A stretch of 64,000 nt of DNA, taken from Gnetum montanum. Lineage: Eukaryota > Streptophyta > Gnetopsida > Gnetales > Gnetaceae. Below are positions 55,321 through 64,000 of the stretch, one piece after another; the stretch's first letter is position 1; every line of letters begins with the position of its first letter. Made by a program: the position numbers and the translations under genes. The notes below the pieces were generated by a model, which did no database searches, was not told the origin of the DNA, and saw only the letters and a program-made list of their open reading frames with translations. The stretch is from assembly GCA_015680685.1 (NCBI GenBank), contig MNCI01009596.1, forward strand, positions 65,865 through 129,864. The letters run 5' to 3'.

Positions 55321-56159
55321 TGTTAGGATGAGGATCTTCCTCCATACTAACAAGTAATTTTCTTCACTTACTTCTTCAAAGTATTAATTGTAAGGTTGTA
55401 CACCTAATACACAATCTTAAACTTAGAAAATCTTTTCTTTCCATATTTTTTTTGAGGATGTCTACTCCATGTCAAGCTTATGATGCACTGTAAATTTTCT
55501 TTGCTCATCATTAATGTTTTTTTGCGTCTAACACCCCATGCATTGTCAAATTTGAAAGTTTTTGGTACTACAAATGGCCTTTTTAAAAAGCAAAATGTCA
55601 TTAACATTTTGTGAAAGAAAAGGAAACCAAAGTTGATAGTAAAACCCCTACTAATACAATAAAATAAATATAACCCGCTATACAAGTGTTTTACCATCAC
55701 CACACGGCTATTTTACAACGCTATTTCAGGGCTATTTTACAATGGCAAAATGGAATCCATTGAAAGATGTTATTGACTTTTTTCAATATATAAGTTTCAT
55801 TTTTTTACGTCCTGATACCAAAAAGGAGCAGGTAAAAAACATCGAAATGTGTAGCCCACGACCATTTACATGAATGTTTAACAGCTTGAAATCTTAGTTG
55901 CTACGGCAGTTGCCTGTCATGAATTCGGTTTACGAATAGAGCTAAGAAACGAGGTATGGGATTTTCTTCACACGATCTTTGCTTAAATCGACAGCAAGGA
56001 ATGCGAGCACAGTCCCTTTAGATGTTGACGGTCTTCGGATTTAGTAATTTACGAAGTCCTGTTGTTTAACAATTCAGAAGGGGCGCACAGTTGTTCTCCA
56101 TTTCCTTAACATAACAGACTCGGAGCCTGTTGTTGCATCCAATTTCAGCGAACCTGTAA
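55321..56159. promoter_or_regulatory. Upstream region of the AlkB-like gene
   Basis: No coding sequence. AATATATAAG at about 55,785 is a possible TATA box, but it lies 370 bases before the ATG, so an unseen 5' UTR would be long. Confidence 0.3.
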
Positions 56160-59100
56160 ATGGATTCTTCTGTGGAGGATCCAGGGGATCCAGGGGCGTA
56201 TTTATTGAAATGCTTTTTCAGATATTCTGTCTTACGGCTAGAACTTCATTCCAGAATTGTTTCATTCTGCGAAAAAGCTTCCCCTGGAGAGGCTGCTGAA
56301 ATTCTTAAGGTGAGTGAGTGAATTACTGTAAGGGATGAATTTCTCGGTAGGCATCTTCCTCAATGGATTTGCCAATCAATTTGTGTAAACCTGACGCGCA
56401 ACATTTTATTTTGTTTTTTTATTACAAATTACCGAAGCATGTTTAGCGACGCACATTGTTGAGAATGTTTTTGCTCAGAGGTTTCCGTTAGTATTTTTTT
56501 GATTTTTTAGAAACGAAAAGACTTTTGCTTATTGTTTTTATGCAGCAATATGAATAATCATATTGTGTCTGTTACTGTAAGCTTAAGGATTGGGGTTTGT
56601 TTTTCCCTTCTTTAATTTTGCTATTGTTTTGGCGTTAGCAATCTCATGATCGTGTGCAAAACATTAATAACAGATTGCATTTATGAAAACAGGATAGATT
56701 TGGGAATGTTACACATAATTGCATGGTTTATTAAATGAACTTCAACTTAAAATATTCTGTTGTCGTTTCTCTTTAGTTTTATCTGGAAGACTGCTTATGC
56801 TTTACATGTTTATTAACTGGTTAAACGCCTAGTAAACATATAATACTGTGGTTGCACGCCCTTCACATGTTGACGAGTTTTTGATGTATTGCTAAATGTG
56901 TTCTCGAAAGGTTTTATTGAGCAAGAATACTTTATACCAGATGCGATTCAATAGCGATTAATTGGTTGGGAAACTGATAAGGCTGTAGTAGCGACCAAAA
57001 AATTTATATAATTTTTAAAAATTGTTTTCATTGAAATTTTTCCACAATTCCAGGGAGCACTTCAATCAAATACTGATGCCGTGTTAACCGGTTACTTTGA
57101 AAGAAGATCTTCGTCATCTAGTAAAACAGTGGAAAAAAGCAATAAAAGATACTCACAAAACAGACAGTCACCATTAAATGCTGAGTTTTCTGAAAGCAAC
57201 AACCAATATAGCAGGTATAGCAACAAATCAAGTGGAAGATATGGAATGAAAAGTGCATGGACAGCAGATTTACAGACTGATGTCACAGTATGTATTTGTA
57301 TTTAAGATTATTTGCATGCATATAGTACATATATTGTTTGCAAAAATCCATACATATCCACAATGGTGCTAATAGTATCACTAATTTTAACGGTTATCAT
57401 TCCTTGATGAAGTTGAATTTCTTTTTGAAATAGTTTTCCTTAAGATGATTTCTTCCAGCTCCTTGCCACAAGTGCACTTTGATCCATTGGTTGCAAACGA
57501 AAGATGTTTGCTAGCTTTTACTGCAGAAGAATTGCTTATTAATACTACAATGATTAAAATTAAACAAATTTAAACAAAACCAGGAATTCACACCACAAAT
57601 TATATCTAGGTCAACAGGGTGGTGAGTTGTTTGCCGGTGTTTTGCTAAAGTCTTGGCTGGAGGTTTGCATCTAGTTAAAATAGTAAAGATTTCAACACTC
57701 AGGTCATATAAAATGTCTAGTATACTAAGCACGTTTCTTCCATATGGGTGTAGAATATGTCAGACATTACAGTGTTGTAATTTTTACATCTTGTTTTAAT
57801 CGCTTGCAAAATATATTTCACAGCTTTTAAATCATCTATTGTGGGGTTTTTCATGCTCACTTTCTTTGCCTACATGCTACTTACAGAGATAGAGAATGAG
57901 AGTTTCAAATGTTCTTTATCTTTGCCTACATGTTACTTAGAGCAATTTTTAAATAACGATGAAGGGACCATTTTTGAATTACTTTCAAAGTTTGTTTTAA
58001 ACGGAGAACTGCTGAGTTGAGATAGCACTTGCAACTATTGAACACCTATTTACTTATATTCACCAGCACAAGTGAAAGATTAGTAGGCATTCTAAGAGGA
58101 AACATTTTTAAATCTTATCTTCATTCAGAATTTCATTTCTTTTTTATGCTATTCTCATTTTAATATTTATTACTTTTAAATTTTTTCCTTCCAATTTCCA
58201 GTCTTCATTACAAAGAACCACATTAGAAGATTCACCTGCATCTAATGTGTCCAGAATTGATATGGTGGCGACTGTACCTCTGGATGCTTTATCAAGCACT
58301 CCTTCAAGTAATAAGAAACCATTTACTGAATTTGATATCTGTAACAGCAGAGAGAGCCAAAGAGATGATGACAACAGCCCATCAATTTTAGCTAGTCCTT
58401 TGTACGTGCAGAACAAAGGTAAAAGTCAAAATGAAGAACATAAACTAAGGAATGACACTATGATACTCTCACCAGGCATGTTCTTATTGAAGAATTGGCT
58501 GACAATGGAGCAGCAGGTATGCTAAAAAGTATAGGTTCAATTTTTATGTTAAAAAATCAGGCGTTTGTTTACTCAGTGTTTAAGGTTTTTTTTGGAATAA
58601 GAACACATGATAATACATGTGGTTTTATAGTTTTGTAGTCTAAACTGATACTTCACTCTTAGTTAACCTTAGTTCCAAATTTGCAGTTCTCTGCTCTTTT
58701 CTTCTTTCCATTCTGTATCTTGTTATATTGGTATATCTTGATACTTTAAGGATGCATTTAGTTATCTAATGAACATTAGTGTAATCAGTGTTATCCAATT
58801 ATGAGCTTAACGTAGTCTCTTACCACATAAGAGAACAGTTTTCATTCCACATATTTTAAATTAAGAAGTTGATAGATAAAATGTGATAATAAGAGAACAG
58901 TTTTCATTCCACATATTTAGAAACATATGGAGCTGGTATGCATTGACATTTTCTCAGTTTCTCTAACACATTAGTTCAATGTAAATATCTTTATAGTTAT
59001 TTTTTGGGAACAAAACCCTGATATAATTGTGAAGTATAATTTGATTTTGGGCTAAAATATAGAGATCTAGCCTGAAGGCTCCTAGTGCACTAGATTGAGA

Positions 59101-61473
59101 AGATCTAGCTTAAGTATTGGACGGAAAAGTAAATTTCAAAAATGCTGAAAATCCTTTTTATTTTACCTTTGTGACCAACAAATGATTTAATTTTGATTTA
59201 GGGAATAGCATGCTCTTCATATATTGAAGCTTGGCATTATCCTTGGCACAATAGTTTTATGTCTACTGCTTCAAATGAGGTTTCCCTTTTTATTCGGAAT
59301 AATATAATGTGAAGTCAAACATGGAGAGTCTCCGTACATGCCTGTAAAATCATAGTATTTAGCTTTGAGATTGATTGAAAGTTAAACCTTTATCGTAATT
59401 GTCAGAACTCAGACAGCGGATGGATTGAAAGTAAATAAAATGCAAGTTTATGCGAGTGGTTGAGGACTTGGTCACGATGACGCTATAATAAAGATGTCCA
59501 TACCTGCTGAAAAGTGCCATTGGATTAATCGTTGTTTTTTTGCAAAGCCATGGTCATTGACAGTTAAATACAGTTGAATGAGGTTTACAGGTGGCTGCCA
59601 CCAAGTCAAACTATCCAAAGGTTTGATTTCTCGCCATGTGTACCTCTATCAATGAACAACACTCTAAACAATGCCATGAAAACAATGGCTTGTGAAAGGC
59701 AAGCTTGGCATGGTTATTCGATGATAATTATTATTTGCGACGCCATGCTCTGACAACCACAACATATGACTGGGATCTAATAGAAATGTGAGTGGTCGAA
59801 GTCTTCAAAAGTCCCTATTTTACAATAGGTACATGGCCTCCTACTTACAGGATTTCATAGGGGCCAAGTTGTACATCATGGGACAAATTAATTTAGCATT
59901 GGAAATTGAAAAGTCACCATTTTTAATGAGTATTTGGGGTCATTATTGGGGGGGTTGTTGGACCTATTTGGGGCCATTATTCATTAAATCCACCCATCAA
60001 ATAATTCCAATTTTATGTTTGGAAAAGCATGTCCCTTCATCTTACTCTATCAAATTTTAATTTTGTAATAAAAATGGTCCAACATATGAAGCATAAAAAA
60101 TATTTTATAAGGTTCATAATGGCATTATTGATTGATGTTTATTTTCCACCCTTAGTCTACTTTTCCAACCGTAATATGCTTTGAGAAAGGCTTTTATAGT
60201 TCTTGATTAAAAACTCATTGCAAGGTGCGGTTGGCTTGTGACATGACAATATTCATTAGTGCTTACCCTATGTTGATTTCCCTCTAAGGTTCATCATCCT
60301 AATTGCATGGTAAGCACTGAGCACAGCAGGATGTGGTAATCTTGCTTCATAATTGGATGTTTTCACGTCCAGTTTTTAAAATTGTTTAGATGTTTCTTTG
60401 GAAGAATACATCATCATGAATTAAGACAATGGTAACAGTTTCACTTTCTGATTCATGATCCAACATTTTGATTATTCACTTGTTACCAATGAACAGAAAA
60501 TGGTGTTATAGGATTCAGGATCATTTTTTATATAAACTTTATATGTTACAATGAAGCACTCAATTCCTATAATTTCTCATAAGTTTTTAAATGATTGTGC
60601 ATTTGGACCAGATGCTTTTGCGTATTTTAATAGCATACAAAATTTCTTGATAAGGAATGCTCAATCTCGGAGGATTTTTTTTTTCTTTTTTACTGTATAG
60701 GTTAAGATTGTCTTGACATGTCGAAAGCTTGGGTTGGGTACTGGAGGATTTTATAAGCCTGGTTATGGTGATAGAAGCAAGCTGCACTTATGGATGATGT
60801 GTCTTGGAAAGCACTGGAATCCAGGAACAAACTCATACGAAACTGTCCGTTCTGAAGACGATGCAACACCGCCACCCATACCCCAGGAATTTTTTGATTT
60901 GGTTAGAAATGCACTTCACGTGGCATCAGCAGCAACAAAAGCAAATGAGCAATTTGCTACAGATGGGACATTACCCAAGATGCATCCTGATGTCTGTCTT
61001 GTTAACTTCTATGCTGAAAGTGGAAAACTTGGGCTTCACCAGGTTAGTACTACATGCATATTTCAGATTTACATTAGATTTCAAATTCTTTTTTATTACT
61101 AAAATTATCCTTTTTAACTGTTCCAACAAAAAAACTTTTATACTAGATATTAAATTGCCTCACGTGTGAATGTGAATGAATAACTGCGCAGGATAAAGAT
61201 GAAAGTATCGAGAGTATACATGCAGGGCTCCCAATCGTATCATTCTCAATTGGTGACACTGCCGAGTTTCTTTACAATGATAGTAGAAATGAGGAAAGTG
61301 CTAAAAAGGTGAAATTGGAGTCTGGAGATGTCTTAATTTTTGGAGGTCAATCACGGATGATTTTCCATGGAATTTCCCAGGTGTCTAGGCATACTGGACC
61401 TTTTAAACTGTTGTCAGAGTCGAGGTTGCGGCCTGGACGTCTGAATTTAACATTTAGACAAACTGATCTGTAA
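56160..61473 (+). CDS. AlkB-family Fe(II)/2-oxoglutarate dioxygenase, five exons
   Basis: Exons 56160-56309, 57054-57287, 58202-58516, 60701-61042 and 61192-61473 give 440 residues. All introns are GT-AG and phase 0, and a TAA directly precedes the ATG. Residues 1-233 are a low-complexity, Ser-rich N-terminal region ending LLKNWLTMEQQ. The catalytic domain begins VKIVLTCRKLGLGTGGFY with MMCLGKHWNP. Iron ligands are H346 and D348 (LHQ|DKDES, split by the last intron) and H406 (FHG). RLNLTFR (430-436) is the 2-oxoglutarate Arg motif. DVCLVNFY and the HQDKDES wording are nearest to the ALKBH1-type group of plants. Such enzymes oxidatively demethylate nucleic acid bases; the substrate here is unknown. 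The reading frame is intact and it is the only clearly functional protein gene in the window. Confidence 0.9.
58829..58918 (+). repeat. 28-bp direct repeat in intron 3
   Basis: AAGAGAACAGTTTTCATTCC plus ACATATTT occurs at 58829-58856 and 58891-58918, 62 bases apart, in the 2.2-kb intron 3 of the AlkB-like gene. The rest of that intron shows nothing recognisable. Confidence 0.75.
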
Positions 61474-62950
61474 TATGTTCCTTGCAATACTTTGTAAATG
61501 CAGAGATGGCTGATGTTTATAGAAATTTCCTTTTTGTTTAAAAATGTCGTTATTACAGATGGTTTCTATTTTTGGATGGTTATGGACAATGTGCTTTGTA
61601 TAATCTGGTGGTGGACAAGGTTGAACCTTGCACTATAGCGTGAATTGAACACCTTCACGGCTACCTCAATCCATGGACAGCAATCAAAGACAAATTAGAA
61701 AATGTTTCACTTCTTATTGTTGTTTGGTTGCGAATGAAACAGGTCATTCATGGGATAGCTTGTTACGCCCTGTGATAATAGGGAAAATGCTTTAAGTTCA
61801 AGGTTTAGATTAAGGTGAGCAACAAATGCAGAATAGTATGATATTGTTGTGCACTGCGGGGTCGGTAAGAGCTCTATACTTCATTATATATTCTTGGCCG
61901 CCTTCCTTTTGCCTCTGGCAGCAAGATCAACCAAGGAGAAATGCAAGAAAGGTAAATAATATTTGCTGAAACACGCTGCATCATAATTTTTACCTTAGGC
62001 AACAACAGCTTGGCCTTGCAGGTGACAGATGACAACTTTGAGTTGTTCTTGATACAGACCGTGTTGTGTTGCTATGTAAAATGTACTAAAACATTGTGTT
62101 ATAACAAAATATTAGGTTTTGATCATATTCTACTAAACCATTCGAGTGTGGGTAACGTAGTAAATTTTGCTCTCGCAAATTATCTTATGANCTACTAAAA
62201 CATTGTGTTATAACAAAATATTAACGTAGTAAATTTTGCTCTCGCAAATTATCTTATGAATGGTAAAATAATTAATTAAAAGTATCTTGATTTTATGTGA
62301 GATGAATTTTTTGTGTTTTTTTTTTCATTTCAAGATCATGCTCACAAGTGATTTGCATCAAGGTAAATTAGCTGTAGCATATACTTATACTTCATATTTC
62401 TCCGTGAAGTATAGTTGACTTAGGTTATTAATAATTTTAAAAATAGAGAAGATTTAAAAATGCATAAATTCTCATTTTTTCTTTTTCACTTTAATTATTT
62501 TAAAAAGTAAAACTTACAATTTGTTATATATTGTGGTAACTTTTGTGTGAAGTGTTAAAAAATAATTTGTAAATTATTAATCTTGTTCTTTATTTATTAA
62601 TTTTTGAAAATTTCAATTTTTGTGAACTACAAATTTAAAAGAGAAAAGACCCATAGGATATATATTAATGTTTTCTTAAAAAATGGTTCAACATGTTTTG
62701 GAAATTCTAAAGTTGGTCATTACTCTAAGATGAGTTATAAGCTAATTGAAAGTCAAAGAGCTTAATGGTTTCATGTGCCAACATTAGCTACAAAATTCTG
62801 TTACAACAACAAAAATGACTATTTTAATAGGTGATTCCAAGATAGCTAGAGACTGGGAAGATGTAAAGAAATAGGGTAGTATTGAGAGTTGCATGATTGT
62901 TCAATGGACCACAACATCACTCTAAAGTATTAAAGGATGATGTATGGTGA
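61474..62950. other. 3' UTR and AT-rich intergenic DNA
   Basis: The first bases after the stop are the 3' UTR of the AlkB-like gene. No further gene is recognised. A duplicated segment around an N at 62191 is listed separately. Confidence 0.4.
62085..62259. repeat. Direct duplication around an ambiguous base
   Basis: ACTAAAACATTGTGTTATAA text occurs before (about 62085) and after (about 62193) the N at 62191. ACGTAGTAAATTTTGCTCTC up to TTATCTTATGA occurs at about 62154-62190 and 62224-62259. The shape suggests a misjoined overlap. Confidence 0.7.
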
Positions 62951-62970
62951 AAGTCTATGCTAAAAAGCTT

Positions 62971-63177
62971 TGGAAGATGTTGCAATATGGTAGCAAAGGA
63001 GATTCTTTATAATGCAAGTAATTATGAAAGAACAAAGGTTGGAAGATGTTGCAATGTAGTAGCAAAGGAGATTCTTTATAATGCAAGTAATTATGAAAGA
63101 GCAAAGGTTGGAAGATGTTGCAATGTAGTAGCAAAGGAGATTCTTTATAATGCAAGTAATTATAAAAGAATAGAGGT
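62971..63177. repeat. 69-bp minisatellite, three copies
   Basis: Units start TGGAAGATGTTGCAAT at 62971, 63040 and 63109. The period of 69 is a multiple of three, so frames stay open on both strands. Copies 1 and 2 differ at few positions, and copy 3 decays at its end. Confidence 0.85.
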
Positions 63178-64000
63178 CACTAGTTGTGAAACACAACTTG
63201 TATCAAGTTAAAGAGTTTGGCTCATTTGTTGAGATTTTACCCATAACCGCACAAAGCTAGCAATAACAATAGGGCATTCAAGGAGGTTGCAAACTAAACC
63301 TAGTTCCAAGGGAGGCGATAGGAAACTAAGGGAGATATAGCAAACTAAATCAAATTCAAGGGAAGCAATGGCAAACTAGACCTAATGATGGAGTTGATCA
63401 AGATTCTTAGAATTAAGAGGAAATAATAACTCTCATGTGAGTTCAACAATAAATCACTTTACAACTCATGAATATCAAGTTCTACTACCATACCTAATAT
63501 AACTTAAGAGAAATCTTTATGCATTCAAGTTGTCAATCAATCAGTAATTTAAAATAGCTACACCTATATTTAATTTTATTTTTTTAAATAACACTTCCTG
63601 CCTGTATCAATGAACGCCTCTTTATATTCAAGTTTTATTATGATTTTTCATCCGAGTGCTTCATCCACATCAAGGCTAATTAGTTAATTCCTCTCATAGC
63701 AATAAAAATTGACATCCTTAAAAGCTTTTGCCTCTTCATATACAGACAAAGTTCAAGAGTCGATCATCAGATCATCTGATTCTTAACATAACTACCTAAA
63801 ATACCAGATAACTTTTTTCTTATGCATTGATCTAATAAGTAAAAGCTTAGCAATCCTGTTACTTCCCACGTTTTCCTTCTCTTTTAAAGGTTAAGCTATT
63901 TTCATTTTCAGTTAGCGCAACGTCATCCTTTTCAAACCCTGCAGAAATTACCCAATTTCACTTGAAAAGAATTGAATGTCTACCCAAAACCATCTATTCC
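63178..64000. other. Intergenic, nothing coding recognised
   Basis: A loose repeat of GCAAACTAAACCTA and AAGGGAGGC-like words occurs at 63,280-63,385. Otherwise no feature. Confidence 0.4.

Noticed and set aside
59788-60060. 90-residue open frame in intron 3 of the AlkB-like gene
   Set aside because: No homology, no splice context fitting the phase-0 gene structure, and a plausible chance length.
62955-63211. Repeat-protein genes on either strand of the 69-bp minisatellite
   Set aside because: Open frames on both strands are a by-product of a three-fold repeat with a period divisible by three; no start context or flanking coding sequence.

Overview
This is nuclear DNA of a land plant, most likely a gymnosperm or conifer. 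The sequence shows nested, old LTR retrotransposons with tRNA-Asp-type primer sites and Athila-like pol, Copia and RTE-type LINE debris, a U2 snRNA gene with the plant USE/TATA promoter, and one sparse multi-exon gene of plant AlkB type. Species is inference. Most element ORFs are broken by stops that look like C-to-T or G-to-A decay.

Layout. 1-23,690 is a nest of Ty3/Athila-like elements. The 3' part of element A (1-2791) sits in the gag of element B (resumes 2792). B is interrupted again by complete element C (5570-18680, 5-bp target duplication TTGGA on both sides) and resumes at 18686 with RT, RNase H, integrase and the start of a third ORF. 23,680-32,060 is a patchwork: a decayed Copia pol (D), a minus-strand Ty3 LTR, a minus-strand RTE LINE tail, a minus-strand Copia gag-protease, and several LINE RT remnants. 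32,069-38,393 is a complete Copia element (E) with a GATTA target duplication. 38,400-41,170 is a non-TE island with a candidate secreted-peptide gene (39,170) and a well-preserved U2 snRNA gene on the minus strand (39,790-39,987). 41,175-53,950 holds an RTE LINE that appears split by about 10.4 kb of later DNA, including Ty3 element F (42,038-50,019), which has gag and ORF3 but no pol, plus an inverted U3 fragment and a solo LTR (51,930-52,786). 54,650-54,733 is an assembly gap. 56,160-61,473 is a five-exon gene for an AlkB-family Fe(II)/2-oxoglutarate dioxygenase. The remainder is AT-rich intergenic DNA with a 69-bp minisatellite.

The main unusual system is the Athila-like family in A, B, C and F. 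It carries a third ORF after pol (a globular N-terminal domain, then a long coiled coil), preceded by a putative internal promoter (TATA; in C also a 28-bp palindrome) and, in F, a perfect splice-acceptor-like sequence directly before the ATG. Between integrase and ORF3, conserved non-coding blocks and repeated polypurine-like boxes survive better than the surrounding coding sequence. F lacks pol but kept gag, the non-coding blocks and ORF3, as a non-autonomous element would.
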